From: Bacteroidota bacterium
Lineage (GTDB): Bacteria; Bacteroidota; Bacteroidia; Bacteroidales; JAAUTT01
DNA: 41,871 nt
Direction: 5' to 3'
Assembly (NCBI GenBank): GCA_020048915.1
Contig: JAIFLU010000009.1
Span: 1-41,871 of the forward strand
Shown here: positions 16,400 through 24,888 of the stretch, piece by piece
Layout of the letters: every line of letters starts with the position of its first letter
Position numbering within the stretch: position 1 is the first letter of the stretch
Notes under the pieces: model-generated
Database searches by the model: none
What the model was told of the DNA's origin: nothing
Seen by the model: only the letters and a program-made list of their open reading frames with translations
Made by a program: the position numbers and the translations under genes

Positions 16400-18175
16400 A
16401 TGATAACCCTTTCTATCAACAATACGCGAATTCAGGTTCCGGAAGGGACAAGCATTCTTAAAGCTGCCGAATTAATAGGCGTGAAAATTCCTACCCTTTG
16501 CTTTTTAGAGAATTACGAAGCAAAAGGGGCATGCCGTGTTTGTTTGGTGGAAGTAAAAGGGATCAAAAATCCGGTAACATCCTGTTCTATGCCTGTTGCG
16601 GAAGGGATGGAGGTATTTACCCATTCCCAGGCGGTTCGAAAATCGCGGAAGTTTGTGGTCGAGCTATTGCTATCAGAACACGATGGCGATTGTAAAACTT
16701 GTCTCCGAAACGATGATTGCGAATTAAAAGCGCTTGCAATGGAATTGGGCATCGATAGGGTGCATTTTGAAGGGGAAAGGGCGCTAAAACTGATCGACGA
16801 CTCGACACCTGCCCTAATTCGCGATTCGGGCAAATGTATCAAATGCAGACGCTGTATTACTGTATGCAACGAAGTGCAATCCGTTGGTTCTCTCTATCCG
16901 CAGGGACGTGGATTTCAATCTTCCATAGGACCGGCTTTTGCCCATATGCTCAATAGCGTAACCTGCGTTCAGTGCGGACAATGCGCCGCGGTATGCCCGG
17001 TAGGGGCAATTGTGGAACGCGACCATATTGAAGATGTTTGGAGAGCGTTGGATAATCCCGATAAGTTTGTAATTGTTCAAACAGCTCCCGCCATTCGGGC
17101 AGCTTTGGGAGAGTGCTTTGATTACGAGCCGGGAACTCTGGTAACCGGTAAAATGGTCACCGCCCTCAGGCAATTGGGATTTAAAAAAGTTTTTGATACC
17201 AACTTTGCAGCCGATTTAACCATTCTCGAAGAAGGAACAGAATTACTGCACCGGCTAAAAAAAACATTGGTTGAAAAGAAAGAAGCTTTTCTGCCACAGT
17301 TTACCAGTTGCTCTCCGGGTTGGATCAACTATATGGAATTCAATTTCCCGGAGTATCTAAATCACATCTCTACATGCAAATCGCCTCAGCAAATGTTTGG
17401 AGCTTTGGCAAAAACGTTTTATGCTGAAAAAATCGGGGTACTCCCCGAAAATATTACTGTTGTTTCCGTTATGCCCTGTACGGCCAAGAAATATGAAGCA
17501 CAGCGCCCAGAGATGTTCCAAAATGGCATACAGGATGTAGATTATGTGCTAACCACCCGCGAATTAGGTCGAATGATCAAACAAGCCGGAATCGACTTTC
17601 GATCTTTGCCTGACGGAGAAATGGATACCCCCATGGGAATTTCTTCCGGAGCAGCCGATATATTTGCCAACTCAGGAGGAGTGATGGAAGCTGCTATCCG
17701 AACGGTCTACGAAATTGTTACCGGGAGAGAATTACCAACCGAAAATTTGCATGTAAAACCTCTGATGGGGTTGGAAGGAATTAAAAAAGCAAGCCTGAAG
17801 ATTGAAGGCACAAAACCCGATTGGAGCTTTCTGGAAGGAGTAGAACTCCACGTGGGAGTTGTCCATAGCTTGGGAAATGCCCGTGAGTTGATGGAAGCCA
17901 TTCAAAACGGTGAACAATTTCATTTTGTAGAAGTAATGACCTGCCCCGGTGGATGTATTGGTGGAGGAGGTCAGCCCCGGTATACTAACGATGAGGTTCG
18001 GCTAAAACGAATCGAAGCAATATATCGGGAGGACGAAGGAAAGTCTTTACGGAAATCTCACCAAAACGAAGCCATACTGAAATTATATGCAGAATATCTG
18101 AAAGAGCCGTTGGGAGAAATGTCTCATCGTCTTTTACACACTCATTACCGGGAAAAAGAACAGCTTGGATTTTGA
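16400..18175 (+). CDS. [FeFe]-hydrogenase catalytic subunit (HydA/HndD type)
   Basis: The ATG at 16400 starts the family similarity (MITLSINNTRIQVPEGTSIL), giving 591 residues. The N-terminal [2Fe-2S] domain has Cys 34, 45, 48 and 62. The His-Cys3 cluster site has His 94, Cys 98, 101 and 107. Two [4Fe-4S] sites follow: Cys 146, 149, 152, 156 and Cys 189, 192, 195, 199. All three H-cluster signatures are intact: TSCSPGW at 302-308, MPCTAKKYE from 358, and MTCPGGCIGGGGQP at 513-526. The enzyme reversibly makes or oxidises H2 in the cytoplasm. The domain set matches the group A trimeric NAD-linked hydrogenases, many of which bifurcate electrons between ferredoxin and NADH. The HydEFG maturases needed to build the H-cluster are not in the window. 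Confidence 0.95.
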   Translation: MITLSINNTRIQVPEGTSILKAAELIGVKIPTLCFLENYEAKGACRVCLVEVKGIKNPVTSCSMPVAEGMEVFTHSQAVRKSRKFVVELLLSEHDGDCKTCLRNDDCELKALAMELGIDRVHFEGERALKLIDDSTPALIRDSGKCIKCRRCITVCNEVQSVGSLYPQGRGFQSSIGPAFAHMLNSVTCVQCGQCAAVCPVGAIVERDHIEDVWRALDNPDKFVIVQTAPAIRAALGECFDYEPGTLVTGKMVTALRQLGFKKVFDTNFAADLTILEEGTELLHRLKKTLVEKKEAFLPQFTSCSPGWINYMEFNFPEYLNHISTCKSPQQMFGALAKTFYAEKIGVLPENITVVSVMPCTAKKYEAQRPEMFQNGIQDVDYVLTTRELGRMIKQAGIDFRSLPDGEMDTPMGISSGAADIFANSGGVMEAAIRTVYEIVTGRELPTENLHVKPLMGLEGIKKASLKIEGTKPDWSFLEGVELHVGVVHSLGNARELMEAIQNGEQFHFVEVMTCPGGCIGGGGQPRYTNDEVRLKRIEAIYREDEGKSLRKSHQNEAILKLYAEYLKEPLGEMSHRLLHTHYREKEQLGF

Positions 18176-18386
18176 AAAACTCTGGAAATTTAATAAAGTC
18201 AACAAAAAAAATATTAGAAGGCGCAAAGAATAAGAATTATAATACTCACGTCCTTTTTTTATATGCTGTAGTAAACATATTCTTTGTTACGGCATCGGGT
18301 GCAATTCAGGCTAACAGTTGGAACCATATCGTTGATTGACCGTACAATGTTCCCATAAAACCCTGATAACCCAAATTGCCTGTAAC

Positions 18387-19844
18387 ATGAATCCTGATTT
18401 TTCAAAAAAAGAAAGCGCTTTCAGTTCGCGAAACATCCTTCTGGTTTTAGTTTTCGCCCTGGTAGCAGGCATTGTAAATTTTTTGTATTCGTATTTTCAA
18501 ATTGGACTGAAACTGGAATACAACGATCCATCGAACAAATGGATTTATAGTTCGATGTCTATGGCATCCACAGTTATTAGAATGATAGTTCTATGGTTGA
18601 TTGTTTACCGTGTTTCGAAAGATTTCCGTGCTTCGGTTTCGGCATTTATCCTGAATATTTTGATAATTGCTTTGTACCCCTTTCTCAAATTTGAATCGTC
18701 TCAGAATTTTTCGATTGTGTTTAACCATCTGGGATATTTTCTATTTTTACTGCCCTATGCAGTGTTTATGTTCCTCCATACGAAGAGCCCGGCAAAAACA
18801 GGTTTTATTGTCCTGATAATGTATTTTTTTGCGTCTAACTCCCTGGCATATTTTGGAATACAACCAATGAGCGATCTGTTTACTAATTTTCTGAGAATTT
18901 TCAATATAAACTACGATTCGTTAGAAGCAGCAACCGGATTTATAATACATTATCCGGATGGTGGTTATTCGCAAATTGCCTATCTCCCCGTCGTGTTGAA
19001 TGTTATGGTTTCTTTGGCAGCATTTCTGGTTCAGCTGGAAATACTGCGGATAGTAAGCCTTTACCGCTTGAAAGACTTGGGAGATACCAAGCTCGAATTA
19101 TCGGTTACATATAGCAAAGCCCAAGTGCTGTTAACCTATTTTTCGACCCGAATTTTACTCGATTGTGCTGCCTTTGGCCTAATAGGAAATATATACTTTA
19201 AAAACTCCATGGACACAACAAGTAAATACATTTATATTTATGGCTTTTGGGCAGTAACGTCAGTAGTTACATTTTACTTTTTTCTGTGGTTTCACCGAAA
19301 GGTATTGTTAGAGTATCTTTATTCGCGCAATAGAGTCCCCTCTTGGTTTTATTATTCCCTGGTGATACCTGTACTGAATTTTATTATTTTCCCGATTGGC
19401 GTATTCTGTTTTGGTAAATCGAACGAAATAAGTAACCGCAGAGAATTATTAAAGGAAAGTTATTCTTTAAACTCGGCCGGTTATATTGGTGCTCTAATAA
19501 TAATTTTTCAGGCAATTGCCCTTATAATAGCCGTTGTAAAAACACAATGGACCGATAGTTTTATAAGGCTTATCATCCTGCTTTTTATGGTGGCGCTAAT
19601 CTCCGGGAAACGCTTTTCGTATTATGTAATAATTGGATTCTATACCCTCATGGTTCTTTTTCACTTACTTTCGAAAGAACCTGGGCTATTTGATAAAGGA
19701 GAAATAACAGTGGCAATTCCCCTGGCAATAATTGCTTTTTACATGATGTATGCAGTTTTCTTTATCGATAATTTTAGCGAATTAAAAGAGGAGGAAGGAT
19801 TAGATGCCGGGAGAGGAGAGAGTATTCTGGCAGAAAAAAATTAG
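18387..19844 (+). CDS. Large polytopic membrane protein, unknown function
   Basis: The ATG at 18387 is preferred over a TTG 51 bp upstream, giving 485 residues. The protein has at least ten hydrophobic segments, among them NILLVLVFALVAGIVNFLY, MIVLWLIVYRV, YFLFLLPYAVFMFLH and LIIILFMVALIS-like stretches, separated by short loops. A hydrophilic C terminus (FSELKEEEGLDAGRGES) ends it. I recognise no transporter or enzyme motif. It follows the hydrogenase gene by 211 bp on the same strand, but nothing ties it functionally to that locus. Confidence 0.65.
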   Translation: MNPDFSKKESAFSSRNILLVLVFALVAGIVNFLYSYFQIGLKLEYNDPSNKWIYSSMSMASTVIRMIVLWLIVYRVSKDFRASVSAFILNILIIALYPFLKFESSQNFSIVFNHLGYFLFLLPYAVFMFLHTKSPAKTGFIVLIMYFFASNSLAYFGIQPMSDLFTNFLRIFNINYDSLEAATGFIIHYPDGGYSQIAYLPVVLNVMVSLAAFLVQLEILRIVSLYRLKDLGDTKLELSVTYSKAQVLLTYFSTRILLDCAAFGLIGNIYFKNSMDTTSKYIYIYGFWAVTSVVTFYFFLWFHRKVLLEYLYSRNRVPSWFYYSLVIPVLNFIIFPIGVFCFGKSNEISNRRELLKESYSLNSAGYIGALIIIFQAIALIIAVVKTQWTDSFIRLIILLFMVALISGKRFSYYVIIGFYTLMVLFHLLSKEPGLFDKGEITVAIPLAIIAFYMMYAVFFIDNFSELKEEEGLDAGRGESILAEKN

Positions 19845-19913
19845 AAATAAAAACCTGCTCAAAATAAATACCCTCCCAGCGGGTTCTCAAATACAAAATA
19901 CTTCGAATTTACG

Positions 19914-22058
19914 CTATGGCATTTTCTGTAAATTCTCCCATTTCACTTTCCATTTGCCATCTTTTGGAATTCCAGGCATATCAATACTATATCCATCATA
20001 ACCGGCAACCATCATAGCAACAGCCGAAAGCAGCCCGCCATTTCCGGGCAGATAAAGCCGAAGGCGGTTGTCCTGATAGTTATGCCCATTTGCCAGGTAA
20101 GTATTTGTTTTGGGCGCCATAAAAAGGGCTTCCATTGCTTTTTCGGGCATACCCAATCGGGTAGCACTCATAGCTGTTAATGGAAAATCCCAACCCCAGG
20201 TTTCTTCCCAGTTCCATTTATCCCAAATGAAATTGAATGTGTTCTTCATTACCTCAGGGTTTACAATGTCCTTCCCCGGTAACATCCCATAAACACCTAA
20301 TACGGAAGGATGGTCGGTCATATATTCGCGGGTAGTGTAACTATCGGGGGCACTTTCGGCAGCCAGGTATAATCCATTTGCCTCTGCTAGCTTCGAAAGT
20401 TTATCGATTACTTTTTGCCACTCGGGATTTTTAGGCATACCTAATCTCACCCTCCATTCCTGCGCTGTTGTTAAACCCCAATGCCAATAAGCTAATTCGA
20501 AAGGGGTATTAAAGGTAGTTTCAGGTTTAAAACGCTCTTGAGCTGCAATAATTCCTTTCAAAACATACCGGTCTTTTTCTTTATCATAAACCGGAAAGGA
20601 TGCCATAAAGTCGGCAGTGGCAAATACCAGCTTTTTATATTTTTCGAGCTGTGGACTTTTCACAGAATACCCCCGATAGCAAAGCTCTGCAAAATAGATA
20701 ATATGCGGTTGCTGCCAAATAAGGAATGATCCAACACTTGATGGTGCTTCATTTCCCGAAGGATCGGTCATTTTTTGCCAGCGAACTCCTTTATAATTCT
20801 GTTTACCAGCTATTACCTGTGCTTTTTCGTAAACGGTGTTATACCAACTCATGCTCTTTTCCAACAAATCGAGTCGGTTCCACAAGGCAAAATGGGTACC
20901 ATGCCACCAGTGCATTTCGAGATGAAACTTACCATACCAGCTATTATAGGTTAAACCGGTTTCCTGGGGGGGATAAGAACCTGAACACTGAATGGCGGTC
21001 AGATATTGTGATAGAATTATTCTGCGTTCCAATTCACTTGCCCGGGGGTCGGTACTTCCCGAAAAATCAATTGCACCGCCGCGACTCCAAAACGATTTCC
21101 AGTAATTCTCACAATTCATTTTTAAGGTCGAAAAAGGCAATATCTTTCCGGAATAGTTTCCTTCGTCGAAAAGAAATGAAGCTTCAAATGCATCATCTTT
21201 GGCTTTTGGTTCCAAAATAAAATGGTGCTTTTCCTTTTCAATAAGATTGAATACTGAATTCCCCTCAATGGATAAAACGTACTTTGAATTATCCAAAACC
21301 CGATGAAGATTAAGCCTTTTTTCCTGCCAATCGGGAATTGTCTGATGCTTTTGCGGACTTTTCCAATCGCTGGCATCATCGCTATGTCCGCCGCTCGGGT
21401 ATGGAAACCGGATACTGATCTTTACTTGCTTTTTTTTAAGTAACTCGCTTTTTACCTGCATGGTAATCATGTTCATTTTATTATGGCAAAAAGTTGTTAC
21501 ATCTACCGGAATTCCTTCTACTTCGAAGTGACTGTATATGATTCCCGACCAAAGATCCAACTGCTGTTTTATACCAGTTATGTCAGAAGGATTTACCAGT
21601 GAACCATCTTTTTTCGTAATTTCAAATCCAATGTTCCCAAAGTGCAGGCGGTGAGGGTTCTTTCGATACCAGTCTGCCGCTTCTTTATTGCGCCCGGCTT
21701 CACTCCATTGCACAGGGTAGGGAGCCTTTTTTCCATTAAAATCGTAGTATTTGTAGGTTTCTTCAAATTTATAGCCTTCAGGGTTAGGAAAACTGTGCCA
21801 GGCTGTTTGTGATTGAGTTCCGAGAGGAATTCCATTTCTATATTGTTCGGGGAAAGTTTGCATTCCGGTTGCGTCAACGGTAAAAGCAAATTCACCATTA
21901 CCCACAGAAAGTGAGGACAATGAATCGAATGAGTTAACAACAACATTATGTCGTTTAATCAACGTTTGACGATCGATTTTAGCAATGCTTATCTGAGAAT
22001 GAGATAAATGAAAAGCAAGTATTAAAAAGAGGGCGCAACTAAGAATTTTCCGTGTCAT
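19914..22058 (-). CDS. Secreted six-hairpin glycosidase-like protein
   Basis: The ATG at 22058 gives a clean signal peptide (MTRKILSCALFLILAFHLSH, cleaved after SQ) and 714 residues; an earlier ATG at 22166 would add a long unlikely N terminus. An N-terminal beta-rich part (SLSVGNGEFAFTVDATGMQT) is followed by a helical part with SWYGKFHLEMHWWHG and WGWDFPLTAMSATRLG. These are the kind of segments seen in (alpha/alpha)6-barrel glycosidases such as the GH65, GH95 and GH15-like families. I cannot assign a family number or substrate. The product is probably periplasmic or surface exposed and acts on oligosaccharides. No SusC/SusD pair lies nearby, so it is not in an evident polysaccharide-utilisation locus. 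Confidence 0.7.
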   Translation of the reverse strand: MTRKILSCALFLILAFHLSHSQISIAKIDRQTLIKRHNVVVNSFDSLSSLSVGNGEFAFTVDATGMQTFPEQYRNGIPLGTQSQTAWHSFPNPEGYKFEETYKYYDFNGKKAPYPVQWSEAGRNKEAADWYRKNPHRLHFGNIGFEITKKDGSLVNPSDITGIKQQLDLWSGIIYSHFEVEGIPVDVTTFCHNKMNMITMQVKSELLKKKQVKISIRFPYPSGGHSDDASDWKSPQKHQTIPDWQEKRLNLHRVLDNSKYVLSIEGNSVFNLIEKEKHHFILEPKAKDDAFEASFLFDEGNYSGKILPFSTLKMNCENYWKSFWSRGGAIDFSGSTDPRASELERRIILSQYLTAIQCSGSYPPQETGLTYNSWYGKFHLEMHWWHGTHFALWNRLDLLEKSMSWYNTVYEKAQVIAGKQNYKGVRWQKMTDPSGNEAPSSVGSFLIWQQPHIIYFAELCYRGYSVKSPQLEKYKKLVFATADFMASFPVYDKEKDRYVLKGIIAAQERFKPETTFNTPFELAYWHWGLTTAQEWRVRLGMPKNPEWQKVIDKLSKLAEANGLYLAAESAPDSYTTREYMTDHPSVLGVYGMLPGKDIVNPEVMKNTFNFIWDKWNWEETWGWDFPLTAMSATRLGMPEKAMEALFMAPKTNTYLANGHNYQDNRLRLYLPGNGGLLSAVAMMVAGYDGYSIDMPGIPKDGKWKVKWENLQKMP

Positions 22059-22278
22059 AAAAAAGGTATTAATAGTGAAGAAAAGGTACGAAATATTTGA
22101 AAAAGAAAATGACAGGTTTATTGGATTTGAATAATACTTTGAAAAAGCGTTGAAAATTGTTGTCATACAATTTGAAAAAATATTAGCAAATAAGTCGGTA
22201 AATGATTAGTATCATATTAATTAATCACCTTTTTATTATTTTTGGGTACTTCAATTTGTAACAATAAAATTTAGTTGT

Positions 22279-22458
22279 ATGGATGTAAACGGACAAATTC
22301 TTGAGGCAATGAATATAGCCGGAAAACCATTAAGTGCTGGTCAATTAGCTGAACAAACCGGAATCGATCGGAAAGAAGTGGATAAGGCAATGAAAAAATT
22401 GAAAACCGAAGGCAAAATAGTGTCCCCTAAAGTTTGTTATTGGGAGCCGACCAAATAA
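22279..22458 (+). CDS. Small winged-helix/HTH domain protein (59 residues)
   Basis: A short gene of 59 codons plus stop. The sequence [20 protein letters not shown], then [20 protein letters not shown], then [17 protein letters not shown] has the helix-turn-helix and wing pattern of a minimal winged-helix DNA-binding domain: recognition helix [16 protein letters not shown], then the wing [12 protein letters not shown]. Proteins like this are often found alone in Bacteroidota and their targets are unknown. It is divergent from the glycosidase-like gene, with 220 bp between starts, so it might act on that promoter, but this is only inferred from position. Confidence 0.7.
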   Translation: MDVNGQILEAMNIAGKPLSAGQLAEQTGIDRKEVDKAMKKLKTEGKIVSPKVCYWEPTK

Positions 22459-22621
22459 GTTTTTAGATGTGTTGTAGTGAAAGAAAAAGTTCTTGGTTTG
22501 ACTACAAACCAAGTGCTTCTTCTATCCGTTCCCAGATTCAATCATATCAACAGGCATAGATTCGGTGATCACCATAATAGGGTTTAGATGCGATGTTTGT
22601 TATTTTAACCTAAAGAAAAAT

Positions 22622-22646
22622 AAAAAAAGCGCGGATTTATCCACGC
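22622..22646 (-). terminator. Rho-independent terminator of the DUF4197 gene
   Basis: On the minus strand an eight-base-pair stem (gcgtggat / atccgcgc, one G-U wobble) is followed by seven T residues. It lies about 50 bp after the DUF4197 stop codon, in the right orientation. Confidence 0.75.
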
Positions 22647-22698
22647 CAAAGTATAATCAACTGTTTTTATTATGCCCAATGAAAACACAACCCAAAAA

Positions 22699-23415
22699 CT
22701 ATTTTCCAAATACTTTTTTAAGAATCTCAGATGTCCGTGCCATCGGATCTTTCCGAATGTTGAGTTCTTCTTTGGCGATCATCACAAACAATCCATCAAT
22801 TGCTTTTTGAGTAACATAACCGGTTAAATCGGGGTTCATTTTTTTTACAAGAGGAATCTTGTTGTAGGCTTTTATCAAATCGGTCCAGTATTTGGTTGCC
22901 TGCACTTTATCCAGCGATGCTTTAATAATTGGTTGAAATTTTGCGTTTAACTCCGGTGAAGTAGTTCTATTCAAATATTTGGTGGCAGCATCGTTTTCTC
23001 CTTTAACAATATTAATAGCATCCTTAACTGTCATACCTTTAATTGCAGCTAAGAATATCGGTTTTGCTTCATTAGCAGCATCTTCAGCCGCCCGGTTTAT
23101 CGATAATACAGCTTCATCAACCTGTTTGCCCATTCCTACAGCACGCAATTTCGATTCTATTTCTTTAGCATCTTGCGGGAATGGAATCTTTACTTCCAAA
23201 TTCTTAAAATAGCCATCGGGTTTTGATAAAAACGAAACACTTTTAGCTGTTCCATTATTTAGGGCTTCCTTAATACCATCGGCAGCATCTTTTTCAGTAA
23301 ATCCTCCGCTTTTTTGCTCAACAAGCTTTTTAGCATTTTTAAGAAATTGCGCGTGACTATTTTCAATCTGAATAAAAACAAAGATTAAAATAAATAAAAA
23401 TGTAATTTTTTTCAT
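22699..23415 (-). CDS. DUF4197 domain-containing exported protein
   Basis: A 238-residue protein with a signal peptide (MKKITFLFILIFVFIQIENS, cleaved after HAQ). The rest matches the DUF4197 pattern: DGIKEALNNGTAKSVSFLSK near the N terminus, PDGYFKNLEVKIPFPQDAKE, INRAAEDAANEAKPIFLAAI, KGMTVKDAINIVKGENDAAT, and a C-terminal VTQKAIDGLFVMIAKEE. The family is periplasmic or outer-membrane associated, widespread in Bacteroidota and Proteobacteria, and of unknown function. A clear terminator follows. The upstream region to 23758 holds no other sizeable gene, so the gene is probably transcribed alone. Confidence 0.9.
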   Translation of the reverse strand: MKKITFLFILIFVFIQIENSHAQFLKNAKKLVEQKSGGFTEKDAADGIKEALNNGTAKSVSFLSKPDGYFKNLEVKIPFPQDAKEIESKLRAVGMGKQVDEAVLSINRAAEDAANEAKPIFLAAIKGMTVKDAINIVKGENDAATKYLNRTTSPELNAKFQPIIKASLDKVQATKYWTDLIKAYNKIPLVKKMNPDLTGYVTQKAIDGLFVMIAKEELNIRKDPMARTSEILKKVFGK

Positions 23416-23758
23416 AGCTCAAATTTTAGATATGGTTTGATCGGTTGCAAATATCCTGCCATCTCCAATGATTTATGCTTGAGTTGGCAGATAGAAAGTT
23501 TTCTCTCTCAACTATTCCATAATGTTAATAGTGTAAATTTAGCAAATTAAACTGTTTACCTTCTTTAAAAAGATAACAGGGATTTATTATTGATAGTAGA
23601 CATTTAACCTTTGAGGATATATGGCTGATTCGAAATGTTGCTGCACCTGCGACGAATAGTCATTTTTAAATAATTTACATCCAATTTTAATTTATTATTA
23701 TACTATTAGTTAAAATATATTACATTAATTATATATTTAATGTATTAACATGATTTTA
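23416..23758. other. 343-bp intergenic region
   Basis: Very AT-rich DNA between two leftward genes; it should hold the DUF4197 promoter. The only item noted is a 12-codon cysteine-rich open frame at 23621-23659 on the plus strand (four Cys of twelve residues), preceded by a gagga sequence. I do not call it a gene. Confidence 0.4.
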
Positions 23759-24238
23759 CTACTCCATACAATCCTTCGATTTTCCAAAAATATCCCTAAG
23801 TATCGTTATATTACCTTTTACCGCTTTAGGTTCATTATGATATTCAAATATAACTTTGTGACTATCTCCATTTGCCAACTCTATTTCAATCCATTCAGTT
23901 CCCCCATCTGCGCAGTCTGGGCATCCTATCATAGCCGGTAATTCAAAAAAAGATTCCACATCCATTCCCGCATTAATTGATTTCCAGATATCACCCTCCA
24001 AATTCTCATTGCATGTTATTGTTTTTATAGTATCTGACCATCCGGATCGAGTATAAGTAATTTGATCAGATTTTAATACAATATCTCTTTTACAATATCC
24101 AATGCACATACCAAACGAGGTTCCATATTTGACTTGAATTATATCACTATTAAATTCAGATTTTGAACAAGATATGATTAATAGTAAAACTAATGAACCC
24201 CATGTTTTGCTCAATGAATTATTTAATTTGTTCTTCAT
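23759..24238 (-). CDS. Putative lipoprotein, unknown function
   Basis: The ATG at 24238 is chosen over a TTG nine bases upstream, giving 159 residues. The N terminus has a lipoprotein signal (hydrophobic GSLVLLLIISC, lipobox Cys 24 followed by Ser-Lys), so the mature protein should be anchored in a membrane. The body includes GMCIGYCKRDIVLKSDQ and AMIGCPDCADGGTEWIEIE with paired cysteines, and it resembles small Bacteroidota lipoproteins without known role. The gene is AT-rich and stands alone. Confidence 0.7.
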   Translation of the reverse strand: MKNKLNNSLSKTWGSLVLLLIISCSKSEFNSDIIQVKYGTSFGMCIGYCKRDIVLKSDQITYTRSGWSDTIKTITCNENLEGDIWKSINAGMDVESFFELPAMIGCPDCADGGTEWIEIELANGDSHKVIFEYHNEPKAVKGNITILRDIFGKSKDCME

Positions 24239-24366
24239 ATTATTCAAATTAGGTTATAGTATATATTTATTATAAATCATGTAATGTATTATATATGTGC
24301 GTAATATGTTAATATATATCTCTACATAAATGCAATAGGTTTTTTTAAAAGACGTTAAAATTTTAA

Positions 24367-24675
24367 ATGGTTGCGTCTTTATGGCTCTTCCAAATGTTGG
24401 TATATCCCGGACCTTTCTGAATTCCTAAAAAAGTATCGGCAGATGCCCCTCCAACCTTTTTGGTAGTAGCAAATATGGATAAATGTTGCTCTGAACCAGT
24501 TATAAAATTGATACAAGCATACCGCAAAGCGCATTTACCTGTAGAGTCTCATATCTATGCAATGGGCGATCACGCTTTTAACATGGGATACCGGAGCGAA
24601 TATAAATCCATCAAAGGATGGCCGCAACGCATGGCTGAATGGTTAGAGGATACTAACCTGCTTAAAAAGAAATAA
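24367..24675 (+). pseudogene. Fragment of an alpha/beta hydrolase (BD-FAE/esterase-like) gene
   Basis: One reading frame encodes the C-terminal third of a BD-FAE-like alpha/beta hydrolase. It reads WLFQMLVYPGPF, then a TGA at 24418-24420, and continues in the same frame as IPKKVSADAPPTFLVVANMD, HIYAMGDHAFNMGYR and WPQRMAEWLED. The catalytic acid region (NMDKCC) and catalytic histidine (GDHAF) can be recognised, but the N-terminal two thirds with the nucleophile serine are missing and the remaining frame is interrupted. It is therefore a relic. The MITE-like element at 24692 begins 17 bp after its end. Confidence 0.7.
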
Positions 24676-24691
24676 CGGTAGAAGTTGGATT

Positions 24692-24837
24692 AATGAGGCT
24701 GTGTAAATAGTCGATTAATTATCGCATTTCGTACTTCGACTTTGCTCGGTATGACGATCCATTTGAAAATTAATCGACTTTAAATGGTTAAGATGAGCGA
24801 GCTCGAAGCCATATTCTACATTTTACACAGCCTCATT
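24692..24837. mobile_element. MITE-like element, 146 bp, with perfect 16-bp terminal inverted repeats
   Basis: The ends are aatgaggctgtgtaaa (24692-24707) and its exact reverse complement tttacacagcctcatt (24822-24837). A second perfect 12-bp inverted pair lies inside, agtcgattaatt (24709-24720) and aattaatcgact (24768-24779). No transposase is encoded. This size and structure fit a non-autonomous miniature element mobilised by a transposase elsewhere. I could not identify target-site duplications with confidence. Confidence 0.75.
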
Positions 24838-24888
24838 TATGCTGTTTCTTTTTATATCCGAAAGAAAAGTATTTTATTAAAATCTTTG

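Noticed and set aside
12428-18175. Fragment of respiratory complex I
   Set aside because: NuoE and NuoF parts are present, but the third gene carries all three H-cluster motifs and no membrane or other Nuo subunits follow.
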